The position numbers and the translations under genes were made by a program. The notes beneath the pieces are model-generated. The model was not told where the DNA came from. It saw only the letters and a program-made list of their open reading frames with translations, and searched no databases. Source: Pseudonocardia kujensis (GTDB taxonomy: Bacteria > Actinomycetota > Actinomycetes > Mycobacteriales > Pseudonocardiaceae). Taken from it: a DNA stretch of 64,000 nucleotides. Below, one piece after another: positions 1 through 9,975 of the stretch (position 1 is the stretch's first letter; every line of letters begins with the position of its first letter). The stretch is taken from contig NZ_JAJSOK010000035.1 in the NCBI RefSeq assembly GCF_021283305.1, forward strand, positions 1-64,000, read 5' to 3'.

Positions 1-1998
1 GCGGGCGTGCCGGGGGTGGGGGGGGCGGCGGGGGCGACCGCGGTCCGGGCCGCGACCGCCGCGACCGCCGGCGCGGCCCACGAGGACGCCGTGCGGTGGC
101 TGGCGACCGCCCTGACGCACCTCGACCCCGCGGGCCCCGTACCCGGCCGGGGGGAGGTGCTGTGCGCTCTGGGCGAGGCGGCGCTGGCCGCGGGCGATCC
201 GGGACGCTCCCGGGCGGTCTACCTCGAGGCGGCCGCCGACGCCCGCCGGCACGACCGTCCCGACCTGCTCGCGACCGCCGCGCTCGGTGCGACCGGGGGC
301 ACCACCGGCTTCGAGATCGACCTGCGCGACCCGGGCCGCTGCGCTCTGCTCGAGGAGGCGCTGGCCGCCGTCCCGCCGGGCGAGCCGGCCCTGCGGGCGG
401 CCCTCGCGGCCCGGCTCTCGGTCGCGCTGGCCTTCACCGGCGACGAGCCGCGCCGGCTGGCCCTGGCCGACGAGGCCGTCGCCGGCGCCCGCAGGCTGGG
501 CGATCCCCGGGTGCTGGCCGCGGCCCTCGCGGCCCGCTGCGACGCGACGGCCGGGCCGGCGCACGTCGCCGAGCGGCGCGCGGCGGCGGACGAGATCGTG
601 GCCTGCGCGCGTCGGATCCCGGACCGGGCGAGGGAGCTCCTGGGCCGGCGCCTGCGCACGGTCGCGCTGGCCGAGGCGGGCCGCTGGGCGGACGTCGACG
701 TCGAGATCGCCGCGTACGCGCACGTCGCGCAGCCGCTGCGGCAGGCCGGGCTGAGCTGGTGCGTCCCGCTGTGGCGCGGCGCCCGCGCGCTCGCCGCCGG
801 GGACGAGGAGGCCTGGCGGCGGCACGACGCCGAGCTCGCCGGGCTGGTCACGCGCTCGCGCAGCGGCAACGCCGAGATCCTGCTGCTCACCCAACGGTTC
901 GTCGCGGCGGTGCTCGGCGGCCGGCCCGAGGACGCGGACCTCGAGGGTTTCCTGCGCCTGGCGCCGGCCCTCGGCCCGTCGGTCTACGCGACCCACGCCC
1001 TGCTGCGCGCGCTCGCCGGCGAGCCCGGGGCGGCCGACCTGCTCGACCGCTGGCTCGACGGGCGTGCTGCCGGGCCGCACGACAGCGAGTGGCTGCCCGA
1101 GGCGGTGCAGGTGGCCCAGGCAGCGCTGCTGCTCGGCGACCGCACCGCCGCCGCGCGTACGTATGCCCTGCTGCTCCCCCACGCCGGGCTGTTCGCGGTG
1201 GAGGGCATGGTCGCCGGCACCTGGGGCTCGGTCGACGCGTTCCTGGGCCGGCTCGCCGCGCTCCGCGGGGACTCGGCCGCGGCGCGGCGGCACCTCGTCG
1301 CGGCGGTCGAGGCCGATGCGCGGGCCGGGGCCGCGCTGGAGCGGCGGACCAGGGCGTGGGCGGCAGAGCTGGACGGCGTCGGCGAGCCGGCCGGGCGGAC
1401 CGAGCCGGACCAGCCGGCCGGCGAGAGCGGCGCGGTCGGCACCGCAGGACCCAGCGCGGGACCCACTGCGGGACCCGCCGAGTTCCGCCGCGAGGGTGAG
1501 CTCTGGGCCCTGAGCTACGCCGGCCGGACGGTGCGGCTGCGGAACAGCAAGGGCCTGCGCGACCTCGCCGTCCTGCTCGCCCGGCCGGGCCGCGAGGTCG
1601 CCGTGCACGAGCTGGCCGGAGTGCCTGCACCGGACGGGAGCGGCCTCGTGCTCGCCGACCGCACCGCCGTCGCCGCCTACCGCACCCGGCTGCGGGACCT
1701 CGACGAGGAGGTCGAGGACGCCGCCGCGACACACGACCCGGAGCGGTCCGCCCGCGCCACTGCGGAACGGGACGCGCTGATCGCCGAGCTCGCCGCCGTG
1801 ACCGGGCTGGGCGGGCGTCCGCGCACGGCGGGGTCCGACGTCGAGCGGCGGCGCAAGGCCGTCGGCAACCGCGTGCGGGCGGCCGTGGACCGGGTCGCCG
1901 CGGTGCACCCCGAGCTGGGCCGGCACCTGCGCGCGTCGGTCCACACCGGGACCTTCTGCCGCTACGACCCCGAGCACGCGGTCACCTGGCGGCTGTAG
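1..1998 (+). CDS. C-terminal part of a large TPR-type ATPase/transcriptional regulator (5' truncated)
   Basis: The reading frame is open from base 1, so the gene begins outside the window. The visible ~665 residues are first an Ala/Leu/Arg-rich array of helical hairpins (about residues 1-460) typical of the TPR region of actinobacterial AAA/LuxR/AfsR-like regulators. Then comes a basic C-terminal segment starting near VRLRNSKGLRDLAVLLARPG, with a coiled stretch rich in R, E and D, that resembles the effector or DNA-binding tail of those proteins. The NTPase domain expected upstream is not in view. A methyltransferase gene begins 51 bp downstream on the same strand and may be its target or operon partner; this is inference. 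Stop TAG is at 1996-1998. Confidence 0.6.
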   Translation, partial: AGVPGVGGAAGATAVRAATAATAGAAHEDAVRWLATALTHLDPAGPVPGRGEVLCALGEAALAAGDPGRSRAVYLEAAADARRHDRPDLLATAALGATGGTTGFEIDLRDPGRCALLEEALAAVPPGEPALRAALAARLSVALAFTGDEPRRLALADEAVAGARRLGDPRVLAAALAARCDATAGPAHVAERRAAADEIVACARRIPDRARELLGRRLRTVALAEAGRWADVDVEIAAYAHVAQPLRQAGLSWCVPLWRGARALAAGDEEAWRRHDAELAGLVTRSRSGNAEILLLTQRFVAAVLGGRPEDADLEGFLRLAPALGPSVYATHALLRALAGEPGAADLLDRWLDGRAAGPHDSEWLPEAVQVAQAALLLGDRTAAARTYALLLPHAGLFAVEGMVAGTWGSVDAFLGRLAALRGDSAAARRHLVAAVEADARAGAALERRTRAWAAELDGVGEPAGRTEPDQPAGESGAVGTAGPSAGPTAGPAEFRREGELWALSYAGRTVRLRNSKGLRDLAVLLARPGREVAVHELAGVPAPDGSGLVLADRTAVAAYRTRLRDLDEEVEDAAATHDPERSARATAERDALIAELAAVTGLGGRPRTAGSDVERRRKAVGNRVRAAVDRVAAVHPELGRHLRASVHTGTFCRYDPEHAVTWRL

Positions 1999-2048
1999 CA
2001 CCGCTACGCGGTCCGTGGCGCCTTCTCCGACGAGGGAAGGAGAACACC

Positions 2049-3122
2049 ATGACCGAGAACCCCGCCCCGTCCGTCACCGAGGAGCTCGCCGGCCGCCTGT
2101 TCGAGGCGGGCCTGGGCGCGTTCGAGCTGGCCACGGTGCTGCTCGGCGACCGGCTGGGCCTGTACCGGGCCCTCGCCGGCAGCGGCCCGTCGACCGCGCC
2201 CGAGCTGGCCAAGGCCGCCGACGTCGACGCCCGGTACGCCCGCGAGTGGTGCGAGCAGCAGGCCACCGCGGGCCTGCTCGCCGTCGACGACCCGGCCGCG
2301 GATCCCGAACAGCGCCGGTTCGGCTTGATCCCGGGGAGCGAACCGGTGCTGCTCGACCCCGACAGCCCCGCCCGGCTCGTCCCGCTCGCCGAGTTCGTCG
2401 AGTCCCTCGGCCGGGTGCTGCCCGCCCTGACCGAGGCCTTCCGCACCGGCGCGGGCGTGCCCTACGGCGCCTACGGCGTCCAGCACGCGCAGGCGGCCCT
2501 GAGCCGGCCCTGCTTCGTCGGGCAGCTGGTGCAGGAGTGGGTGCCGCAGGTGCCCGGGCTCGATGCCCGGCTGGCCGCCGGCGGCACCGTCGCCGAGTTC
2601 GGCTGCGGCGAGGGCTGGGCGGCGATCGCGCTCGCGCTGGGCTACCCCGGTGTGCAGGTCGACGCGTTCGACGCGGACCCGCCGTCGATCGAGGCGGCCC
2701 GGGAGCACGCCGCCGCGGCGGGCGTGGCCGACCGCGTGCGGTTCGTGGTCGCCGACGTCGCGGACCCGGCGCTCACCGGCCGGTACGACACGGTGTTCGC
2801 CTTCGAGATGCTGCACGACCTCGCCCACCCGGTCGCGGCGCTGCGGACCGCGCACCGGATCACCGCCGGGCCGGTCGTGATCATGGACGAACGGGCCGAC
2901 GAGACCTTCTCCCCCGGCGCCGACCCGATGCAGCGCTTCCTGTACGCGGCCAGCGTGCTGCACTGCCTGCCCGTCGGCCGCAGCGAACCGGGTTCGGCCG
3001 CCACCGGCACCGTGCTGCGCCCCGACGTGCTGCGGCGCTACGCCGCCGAGGCCGGCTTCGCGGGCGTCTCGGTGCTGCCGATCGAGCACGAGATGTTCCG
3101 CTTCTACCTGCTGGAGCCCTGA
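2049..3122 (+). CDS. class I SAM-dependent methyltransferase with N-terminal winged helix
   Basis: 357 aa. The N-terminal ~90 residues form a small winged-helix/dimerisation-like module (LGDRLGLYRAL followed by ELAKAADVDARYAREW), as in plant and actinobacterial O-methyltransferase-like proteins. The Rossmann domain starts near residue 180 with motif I AEFGCGEGW, and the acidic FDAD at the end of beta-2 follows. A strong Shine-Dalgarno (GGAAGGAG) sits just upstream of ATG 2049. The acetyltransferase gene begins two bases after its stop, so the two are probably co-transcribed. The substrate cannot be told from sequence. Confidence 0.85.
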   Translation: MTENPAPSVTEELAGRLFEAGLGAFELATVLLGDRLGLYRALAGSGPSTAPELAKAADVDARYAREWCEQQATAGLLAVDDPAADPEQRRFGLIPGSEPVLLDPDSPARLVPLAEFVESLGRVLPALTEAFRTGAGVPYGAYGVQHAQAALSRPCFVGQLVQEWVPQVPGLDARLAAGGTVAEFGCGEGWAAIALALGYPGVQVDAFDADPPSIEAAREHAAAAGVADRVRFVVADVADPALTGRYDTVFAFEMLHDLAHPVAALRTAHRITAGPVVIMDERADETFSPGADPMQRFLYAASVLHCLPVGRSEPGSAATGTVLRPDVLRRYAAEAGFAGVSVLPIEHEMFRFYLLEP

Positions 3123-3123
3123 G

Positions 3124-4032
3124 ATGGGCGCCGGGACGAGCGCCGGGACGAGCGCGGGACCCGTCGCCCCGATCAGCGGCTGGGAGGACACCACGCCGGA
3201 CGGCGACTCGCTCACCCTCGCCGCGGTCCGGGCCATGACGGACCGGGCCGCGAGGTGGGCCGAGGCCGCCGGCGGCACGGTCCGGCGGGTGGGCGGGCTC
3301 GTCCTCGCCGACGCGCTGTCGCCCTGCGTGTTCCTCAATGCGGCGGTGTCGGCGGGACCCGTGGACCTCGACGCGGCGCGCGCGGTGGCCACCGCGGCGA
3401 ACCCGCCCACAGTGCCCGCACTGCCCACAGTGCCCCCAGTGCCCCCAGTGCCCCCAGTGGCCCCAGTGGCCGTCATGGCCACAGTGGCCACGACGAGCCC
3501 CGGGAGGCCCTGGCTGCTCGTCACCCCGCACCCCACACCGGACCTGCGGCCCGCCGGCCTGCAACCGATGGGGCATCCGCACTTCATGGTGCGGCCCGCG
3601 GACCGCGCCGCCCCGCCGCTGCCGTCCGGCGTCACCGTGACCGAAGTGGACGATCCGGGCGGCCTCGCGGAGTGGGGGGACATCCTCGCCGCAGGCTTTC
3701 CCGCGCCCGCCTCACCGGTACCGCCCGCGCTGCTCGGCGGACCGGCACGGTTCTGGCTGGCGCACGCCGACGGCCGCCCGGTCGCGACCGCGCTGTCCTG
3801 GACCGGGCACGGCGTGGTCGACGTGGAGTGCGTGACGACCCTGCCGCGGTATCGCGGCCGCGGCCTCGGGGCGGCAGTCACCTGGGCGGCGACCCTGGCC
3901 GACCCGGCGCTGCCCGCCGTCCTGATCTCCAGCGACGACGGCCACGGCGTCTACCGGCGGATGGGCTATCTGCCCGTGTCGCGCTGGACGCTCTGGTACC
4001 GCCCCTCGCTCCTGGGACGGCGGCAGACGTAG
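3124..4032 (+). CDS. GNAT N-acetyltransferase with a Pro-Val repeat linker
   Basis: 302 aa. The C-terminal third carries a GNAT fold with the acetyl-CoA loop YRGRGLGAAV and the terminal beta-strand region HGVYRRMGYLP. The N-terminal half is poorly conserved and holds a low-complexity Pro/Val stretch (about residues 95-120) encoded by a run of 9-bp units of the CCCCCAGTG type at 3409-3475. The start ATG follows the upstream methyltransferase stop by one base, indicating translational coupling. The last 67 bp overlap the 3' end of the convergent methyltransferase gene. Substrate unknown. Confidence 0.8.
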   Translation: MGAGTSAGTSAGPVAPISGWEDTTPDGDSLTLAAVRAMTDRAARWAEAAGGTVRRVGGLVLADALSPCVFLNAAVSAGPVDLDAARAVATAANPPTVPALPTVPPVPPVPPVAPVAVMATVATTSPGRPWLLVTPHPTPDLRPAGLQPMGHPHFMVRPADRAAPPLPSGVTVTEVDDPGGLAEWGDILAAGFPAPASPVPPALLGGPARFWLAHADGRPVATALSWTGHGVVDVECVTTLPRYRGRGLGAAVTWAATLADPALPAVLISSDDGHGVYRRMGYLPVSRWTLWYRPSLLGRRQT

Positions 4033-4682
4033 GCGTAGGCCGGCGGGAGGTTGCGCCAGATCGTGCGGCTGACCACCACCTCGTCGAACACCTCGGACAG
4101 CATCCGGCGGAAGCGGCGGGCCGTGGTCATGGGCGCGGTGTGGGTGTAGGCGAAGGTCGCGAAGGCGCCGGTCGGGCCGATGGCCGCCGCGACCTGGTCG
4201 AGGATCGCGCGCTGGGTGGCCCCGCCGAACAGCGACCAGGGCAGCCCGCTCACCACGGCGTCGACCGCGGGCACCGAGCGGGCGGCGAGCAGCCCGGTGA
4301 GGTGCTCGGCGTCGCCGACGACGACCTCCATGTCCGGACGGGTGCGGCGCAGGTAGGCCGCGAGGCGCGGGTCGAGCTCCACGGCGAGGTGCCGTGCGCC
4401 GGCGGGCAGCCGCTCGGCGATGGCCGCCGACACCGAGCCGGTGCCCGGCCCGAGCTCGACGACGATGGGCGCGCCGTGCGTGGGGACCACCGAGGCCAGC
4501 AGGTCGGCCAGCCTCGGCGAGCTCGGGGCCACGGCCCCGATCTGGCCCGGGCTGCGCACGGCCGCGGCCAGGAAGGCCCGCCGCGGCCCGGCGGCGAACG
4601 GCGGAACGGTGCAGGTCGGGATGCTCCCGGCCACGCCACCCCGGGGGGTGGACGGGGCGGGGAGGGCGGGCTCAGCAGTCAA
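3966..4682 (-). CDS. phospholipid N-methyltransferase/rRNA dimethylase-like SAM methyltransferase
   Basis: 238 aa from a TTG at 4682; GAGGAGG lies 6 nt upstream, and no better start was seen. Motif I VVELGPGTGSVS (near residue 70) and the acidic VELDP define the SAM site. SGLPWSLF (near residue 145) replaces the NPPY-type motif IV, as in PmtA-like phospholipid methyltransferases and their relatives related to KsgA. PFAAGPRRAFLAAAVRSPGQIG before the Rossmann fold is typical of this group. It could act on phosphatidylethanolamine or another lipid amine; substrate inferred only by family. Its 3' end overlaps the convergent acetyltransferase by 67 bp. Confidence 0.75.
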   Translation of the reverse strand: MTAEPALPAPSTPRGGVAGSIPTCTVPPFAAGPRRAFLAAAVRSPGQIGAVAPSSPRLADLLASVVPTHGAPIVVELGPGTGSVSAAIAERLPAGARHLAVELDPRLAAYLRRTRPDMEVVVGDAEHLTGLLAARSVPAVDAVVSGLPWSLFGGATQRAILDQVAAAIGPTGAFATFAYTHTAPMTTARRFRRMLSEVFDEVVVSRTIWRNLPPAYAYVCRRPRSEGRYQSVQRDTGR

Positions 4683-4746
4683 GTCGTCCTCCTCGTCGGG
4701 CCCGAGGGTACGCACCCCTTGCTGAGAACGAGGTGAACATCGTGGG

Positions 4747-5814
4747 TCAGCTGCGTCCGGATCGTCCCCTGGTGGTGAGCGCGGTCCGGATCGTCGCGAG
4801 GATCTCCTCCCGCGTGCCGTCGATCGTGAACCCGGCGGCCCGCGGGTGCCCGCCGCCGCCGAGCCCGACCGCAACCGCGGCGACGTCGACCCCGCCGCGC
4901 GAGCGCAGGGAGACGGTCCAGCGCGTCCGGTCCACCTGCTTGAGCACCACGGTGACCTCGGCCTCGACGGCGGTCCGGACGTGGTCGACCACGCTCTCGA
5001 CCTCCTCGGGCCGGAAGCGCCGGACGACGTCGAGCGGCACCGTGGCGTGGACCGTGGCCCGGCCCGCCGGCACGCCGTTCTCGAGTTCGGCGGTCGCCAG
5101 GATCCCGCCCAGGGCACCCAGCCAGGCGAAGGGGTGCGAGTCGACGAGCCCGCGCATCAGCGGCTCGACCTCGACCCCCACCTCGACGAGCTCGGCGGCC
5201 AGCCGGTGCGGCCCCGGCCCGCCGATGCGGAAGCCGACGGTGTCGGTGGCCAGCCCCGCGTAGAGGCAGCGGCCGATCTCGGGGTCGAGCGGCGTGCCGA
5301 GCTCGGCGAGGATGCGCCGGACGAGCATCACGGTCGCCTCGGCGCGCGGGTCGAGCACCCGGACGGTGCCGAACCCGGGGTTCGACGCGTGGTGGTCGAC
5401 GAGGACCGAGCGGCCGGCGGCGTCCACCCGGCCGGCGAGCACCCCGAGACGGTGCTGGTCGGCGGTGTCGCAGGCGACCAGCACCTCCGGCGCCTCCGGC
5501 ACGGCCGAGGCCGGGACCAGCAGGCCCGCGCTGTCGAGCGCGCGCAGGGACTCGGGCGCTGACTCGTCGCCGCCCCGCACACCGAAGGAGACCTGCACGG
5601 ACTTCCCGCGCCGGTGCAGCGCGAGCCCGAGCGCGAGGGCGCTGCCGAGGGCGTCGGCGTCGGGCGACACGTGCCCGAGGACGACGACCTCCCGGGCGTC
5701 CTGCAGGACGGCGGCGGCGTCGCGCACCGCCCGGGTGACCGCGCGGTCGATCGCGGCGTCGGCGTCGTCCCGGTCGTCCGGGCCCAACGCCGCGAACCGG
5801 GGGTGCGCGGTCAC
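4747..5814 (-). CDS. nrnA: DHH/DHHA1 bifunctional oligoribonuclease and PAP phosphatase NrnA
   Basis: 355 aa. The N-terminal DHH domain has GHVSPDADALGSALAL (metal-binding H-D-D), CDTAD and VDHHASN. The C-terminal DHHA1 domain ends with the GGGGHPRAAG substrate-binding motif. Such proteins degrade 2-5 nt RNA (and pApA or pGpG) and dephosphorylate 3'-phosphoadenosine 5'-phosphate in the cytoplasm. It sits 7 bp downstream of rbfA, at the distal end of the rimP-nusA-infB operon, exactly as in Mycobacterium (Rv2837c). Length is within 15 residues of known homologues. Confidence 0.93.
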   Translation of the reverse strand: MTAHPRFAALGPDDRDDADAAIDRAVTRAVRDAAAVLQDAREVVVLGHVSPDADALGSALALGLALHRRGKSVQVSFGVRGGDESAPESLRALDSAGLLVPASAVPEAPEVLVACDTADQHRLGVLAGRVDAAGRSVLVDHHASNPGFGTVRVLDPRAEATVMLVRRILAELGTPLDPEIGRCLYAGLATDTVGFRIGGPGPHRLAAELVEVGVEVEPLMRGLVDSHPFAWLGALGGILATAELENGVPAGRATVHATVPLDVVRRFRPEEVESVVDHVRTAVEAEVTVVLKQVDRTRWTVSLRSRGGVDVAAVAVGLGGGGHPRAAGFTIDGTREEILATIRTALTTRGRSGRS

Positions 5815-5821
5815 CGGTCGC

Positions 5822-6295
5822 TCACTCCTCCCCGGCCGCGGCGGAGTCCGAGAAGCCCTCCTGCTCGCGGGGTGCGCGGTAGGGATCGGGGTCGCCGGCG
5901 GGCCGGGCGCCGGCGGCCAGCCGCGCCACCTCCGCGTCGGACTCGCGGGTGCGGGCGAGCAGCTCCTCCATCCGGCGGGCCTCGTCCGGGACCTCGTCGG
6001 CGACGAAGGCGAGGCTCGGGGTGTGGCGGATGCCGGTCTGCCGGCCCACCATCGTCCGCAGCACGCCCTTGGCGCTGTCGAGCGCGGCGGCGGCCCCCGC
6101 GTTGTCGGGCGCCTCGTCGACCGTGCGGCCGAGCACCGTGTAGTAGACGGTGGCCTCGCGCAGGTCCCCGGTGACCCGGGTGTCGGTGATGGTCACCATC
6201 GCCAGGCGGGGGTCCTTCACCTCGTGCTCCAGCGCGCCGGCGACGATCTGCGAGATCCGCTTCGCCAGCCGCCGGGCGCGGGCCTGGTCCACCAT
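5822..6295 (-). CDS. rbfA: 30S ribosome-binding factor A
   Basis: 157 aa. RbfA is a KH-like protein that matures the 5' end of 16S rRNA and the 30S head. Characteristic features are the basic N-terminus [25 protein letters not shown], the [16 protein letters not shown] strand-turn, and the helix ending [28 protein letters not shown]-terminal acidic and Ala-rich tail of about 30 residues is an actinobacterial extension. It lies between the DUF503 gene and nrnA in the same-strand operon with short gaps (69 and 7 bp). Confidence 0.95.
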   Translation of the reverse strand: MVDQARARRLAKRISQIVAGALEHEVKDPRLAMVTITDTRVTGDLREATVYYTVLGRTVDEAPDNAGAAAALDSAKGVLRTMVGRQTGIRHTPSLAFVADEVPDEARRMEELLARTRESDAEVARLAAGARPAGDPDPYRAPREQEGFSDSAAAGEE

Positions 6296-6364
6296 GACGC
6301 GCTCCTCCCTGCGGGTCGTGCGCGGCGACCGTCGACGATCGACAGATCACCACTCACGGGCCGT

Positions 6365-6658
6365 TCAATCCTCCGGTCCCAGCATCCGGTGCCGGGCGGA
6401 CAGCAGTTCCAGCTCGGGGCGGGCGGCGACGAGCCGCTCGCAGGAGTCCAGCACCTCGGTGACGTGACCGGGGTCCGCGGCGACGCAGGACACCCCGATC
6501 AGGGCACGGCGGTGCAGGTTCAGGTGCCCGGCCTCGGCGGCGGACACCGCGAAGCGCCGCCGCAGCTCGGCCACGACGGGCCGGACGGCGGAGCGCTTCT
6601 GCTTGAGCGAGTGGACGTCCCCGAGCAGGACGTCCAGCTCCAGTGCTCCTACGTACAT
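6365..6658 (-). CDS. DUF503 family protein
   Basis: 97 aa from ATG 6658. The YVGALELDVLLGDVHSLKQKR start and the FAVSAAEAG...LIGVSCVAAD core are diagnostic of DUF503, a small alpha/beta protein of unknown biochemical function. It is habitually placed between infB and rbfA in actinobacteria and Firmicutes. Position and length fit the family. Co-transcription with infB is likely (56 bp gap). A role in ribosome or translation factor biology is inferred from context only. Confidence 0.9.
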   Translation of the reverse strand: MYVGALELDVLLGDVHSLKQKRSAVRPVVAELRRRFAVSAAEAGHLNLHRRALIGVSCVAADPGHVTEVLDSCERLVAARPELELLSARHRMLGPED

Positions 6659-6714
6659 GTCACCTGTGGACGACGACGCGGCCGGGGTGACCCCGGCCGC
6701 GCCGCCGACATCGA

Positions 6715-9700
6715 TCACGCGCGGGGCTTCTCCCGCATCTCGAACGTCTCGATGACGTCGTCGACCTTGATGTCGCTGTAGGTCCCCAGGGTCAGACCGC
6801 ACTCGAAGCCCTCGCGGACCTCGACCACGTCGTCCTTGAAGCGCCGCAGCGAGCTGATCGGCAGGTTCTCCGCGATGACGACCGAGTCGCGCAGCAGGCG
6901 CCCGCGGGCGTTGCGGCGGATCTCGCCGTTCATCACGAGGCAACCGGCGATCGTGCCGAACTTGGAGGACTTGAAGACCTCGCGGACCTCCGCGCGGCCC
7001 AGCTCGACCTCTTCGTACTCCGGCTTGAGCATGCCCTTCAGGGCCTGCTCGATCTCCTCGATCGCCTGGTAGATCACCGAGTAGTAGCGGATCTCCACGC
7101 CCTCGCGGTTGGCCAGCTCCGTGGCCTTGCCCTCGGCACGGACGTTGAAGCCCATGACGATGACGTTGTCCGCGATGGCGAGGTTGATGTCGCCCTCGGT
7201 GATGCCACCGACGCCGCGGTGGATCACCCGCAGGTCGACGTCCTCACCCACGTCCAGCTTCATCAGGGCGTCCTCGAGGGCCTCGACGGTACCCGAGTTG
7301 TCACCCTTGATGATCAGGTTGAGGGTGCTGGTCTCCTTCAGCGCGGCGTCGAGGTCCTCGAGCGACACGCGCTTGCGGCGGCTGGCCAGCTCGGCGTTGC
7401 GCTCGCGCGCCCGCCGCCGGTCCGCGATCTGCCGGGCCACCCGGTCCTCGTCGACGACGAGGAACGTGTCACCCGCACCCGGGACTGAGGTCAGACCGAT
7501 GACCTGCACCGGCCGCGACGGGAGCGCCTCGGTGACGTCCGCGCCGTGCTCGTCGACCATCCGCCGGACGCGCCCGGAGGCGTCGCCCGCGACGATCGAG
7601 TCGCCGACGCGCAGCGTGCCGCGCTGGACGAGGACGGTCGCCACCGGACCACGGCCGCGGTCGAGGTGACCCTCGATCGTGACGCCCTGGGCCTCCATGT
7701 TCGGGTTGGCCCGCAGGTCCAGCGCCGCGTCCGCGGTGAGCAGGATGGCCTCGAGCAGCTGCTCGATGTTCGTCCCCTGCTTCGCGGAGATGTCGACGAA
7801 CATCGTGTCGCCGCCGTACTCCTCCGCGACCAGGTTGTACTCGGTCAGCTGCTGGCGGATCTTCGACGGGTTGGCGCCCTCGACGTCGATCTTGTTCACC
7901 GCGACCACGATCGGCACGTCGGCCGCCTGGGCGTGGTTGATCGCCTCGACCGTCTGGGGCATGACGCCGTCGTCGGCCGCGACCACGATCACCGCGATGT
8001 CCGTGGACTTCGCCCCGCGGGCACGCATGGCGGTGAACGCCTCGTGACCCGGGGTGTCGATGAAGGTGATCGGCCGCTCGACACCCTCCAGCTCCGTCTG
8101 CACCTGGTAGGCGCCGATGTGCTGGGTGATACCGCCGGCCTCGCCCTCGCGGACGTTCGCCTTCCGGATCGTGTCGAGGAGTCGGGTCTTACCGTGGTCG
8201 ACGTGACCCATGATGGTCACGACCGGCGGCCGGACGGCCCAGTCCTCCTCGTCACCCTCGTCGCCGAAGGAGATGTCGAAGCTGTCGAGAAGCTCGCGGT
8301 CCTCCTCCTCCGGGCTGACGACCTGGACGTTGTAGTTCATCTCGTTGCCGAGGAGCTCGAGCACCTCGTCGGCGACCGACGCCGTGGCCGTCACCATCTC
8401 GCCCAGGTGGAACAGCACCTGGACCAGCGAAGCCGGGTTGGCGTTGATCTTCTCCGCGAAGTCGGTGAGCGACGCGCCGCGCGGCAGCCGGATCGTCTCG
8501 CCGCTGCCCTTGGGCAGGCGGACGCCACCGACCGACGGCGCCTGCATCGAGTCGAACTCCTGGCGCTTCTGCCGCTTCGACTTGCGGCCCTTGCGCGCCG
8601 GACCGCCGGGACGCCCGAAGGCACCCGCGGTCCCGCCGCGGCCACGACCGCCGCCGCCACCGGGACGACCGCGGAAGCCGCCGCCCGCCGGGGCACCGCC
8701 GCCACCGCCGCCGGGGCCGCCACCGCCACCGGGACGGAAGCCGCCGCCGCCGGGACGACCGCCCGGACCGCCGGGACGACCGCCGGGGCCACCACGACCG
8801 CCGGGGCCACCACGGCCACCGGGCGCGGGACGCCCGCCGGCCGGGCGGGCCGGCATCATGCCGGGGTTCGGGCGCGGGGGCATGTTGCCCGGGCTCGGCC
8901 GCGGACCGCCGCGACCGGCCTCACCGGAGCGCTGCGGGGGCCGCGGGCCACCGGCACCGGGGCCGGGACGCGGGGCGCCGCCCTGCTGGCCGCCCTGGCC
9001 GCCCCCCTGCTGGCCACCCTGCGCGGGCGGCGGGCCGGGGCGCGGCGCGGCCGGACGCGGCGGGGCGCCGGAGCCGACGCCGAACGGGTTGTTGCCGACG
9101 CGCGGCTGGCGCGGGCCGGGACGCGGCCCGGCGCTGCGCGGGGGCACCGTGCCGGCACCGGAACCACCGGACGCGGCCGCGGGCTGCTGCCGCGGGGCGT
9201 CCGGACGCGGGCCCGGACGCGCGCCGCCGGGCTGCGGGGCCTGCTGGGCACCGCCCTGACCGCCCTGGGGACCACCCTGCTGGGCGGGCCGCTGCTGGGG
9301 GCCGGGACGCGGACCCGGACGCGCGCCGCCGGGCTGGGCCGGGCGCTGGCCGGAACCCTGCTGGCCCGAACCCTGCTGGCCCGAACCCTGCTGGCCCGAA
9401 CCCTGCTGGTCCGAACCCTGGTCCGGACGCTGCGTCGCGGGGCGCTCGGGAGCGGGCGCCGACGCCGACGCGGCCGGCGCCTCCGGGCGCGGGCCGGGCC
9501 GGGGGCCGGGCCGCGGGCCCGGACCGGGAGTGGGCGCGCCGGAACGCGACGGGCCGGGGGTCGAGCCGGTGGTCCCCGGCGCGGAGCCGGGCGCCGCACC
9601 GCCGGTCGGGCCCGACGGCGCCGCGGGGCGCGGACCCGGGGCGGGCGCACCCGAGGACTGGCCGGGACGGGGGCGGCTGCCGCCGCCACCGGGGACCCCA

Positions 9701-9879
9701 CGACGGGGGCCGCCACCGTTGCCGGCCATGGAGTCGCGCAGCTTGCGCGCGACGGGGGCCTCGACGGTGGAGGACGGGGACTTCACGTACTCCCCGAGAT
9801 CCGCGAGCTTGCTCAGGACCTGCTTGCTGGAAATGCCGAGCTCTTTCGCGAGCTCGTGCACGCGGGCCTTGCCTGCCAC
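6715..9879 (-). CDS. infB: translation initiation factor IF-2
   Basis: 1054 aa GTPase delivering fMet-tRNA to the 30S P site. The IF2 N-terminal fold ([19 protein letters not shown]) is followed by a ~350-residue Gly/Pro/Arg/Gln-rich disordered region (about residues 55-410), including four perfect GSGQQ repeats at 9355-9420. The conserved part then starts ([26 protein letters not shown]), with G1 GHVDHGKT near residue 556, G3 DTPGHEAF and G4 NKID. Domains II-IV end at EMREKPRA. The extended GC-rich linker is common in actinomycetes but long here. Downstream of ylxR in the nusA operon. Confidence 0.98.
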   Translation of the reverse strand: MAGKARVHELAKELGISSKQVLSKLADLGEYVKSPSSTVEAPVARKLRDSMAGNGGGPRRGVPGGGGSRPRPGQSSGAPAPGPRPAAPSGPTGGAAPGSAPGTTGSTPGPSRSGAPTPGPGPRPGPRPGPRPEAPAASASAPAPERPATQRPDQGSDQQGSGQQGSGQQGSGQQGSGQRPAQPGGARPGPRPGPQQRPAQQGGPQGGQGGAQQAPQPGGARPGPRPDAPRQQPAAASGGSGAGTVPPRSAGPRPGPRQPRVGNNPFGVGSGAPPRPAAPRPGPPPAQGGQQGGGQGGQQGGAPRPGPGAGGPRPPQRSGEAGRGGPRPSPGNMPPRPNPGMMPARPAGGRPAPGGRGGPGGRGGPGGRPGGPGGRPGGGGFRPGGGGGPGGGGGGAPAGGGFRGRPGGGGGRGRGGTAGAFGRPGGPARKGRKSKRQKRQEFDSMQAPSVGGVRLPKGSGETIRLPRGASLTDFAEKINANPASLVQVLFHLGEMVTATASVADEVLELLGNEMNYNVQVVSPEEEDRELLDSFDISFGDEGDEEDWAVRPPVVTIMGHVDHGKTRLLDTIRKANVREGEAGGITQHIGAYQVQTELEGVERPITFIDTPGHEAFTAMRARGAKSTDIAVIVVAADDGVMPQTVEAINHAQAADVPIVVAVNKIDVEGANPSKIRQQLTEYNLVAEEYGGDTMFVDISAKQGTNIEQLLEAILLTADAALDLRANPNMEAQGVTIEGHLDRGRGPVATVLVQRGTLRVGDSIVAGDASGRVRRMVDEHGADVTEALPSRPVQVIGLTSVPGAGDTFLVVDEDRVARQIADRRRARERNAELASRRKRVSLEDLDAALKETSTLNLIIKGDNSGTVEALEDALMKLDVGEDVDLRVIHRGVGGITEGDINLAIADNVIVMGFNVRAEGKATELANREGVEIRYYSVIYQAIEEIEQALKGMLKPEYEEVELGRAEVREVFKSSKFGTIAGCLVMNGEIRRNARGRLLRDSVVIAENLPISSLRRFKDDVVEVREGFECGLTLGTYSDIKVDDVIETFEMREKPRA

Positions 9880-9975
9880 TGCTCTCCTATGTCTCCGAGA
9901 GGCCGGGCGGCAGGTGTCCGCTCGACCTCGAACCTAGAGTCGATGCACGTTCATGGTGCGATCTTCACGACTGGC

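Noticed and set aside
2004-3881. 625-codon minus-strand open frame opposite the methyltransferase and acetyltransferase
   Set aside because: The plus strand encodes recognisable SAM and GNAT motifs; the minus frame has none.
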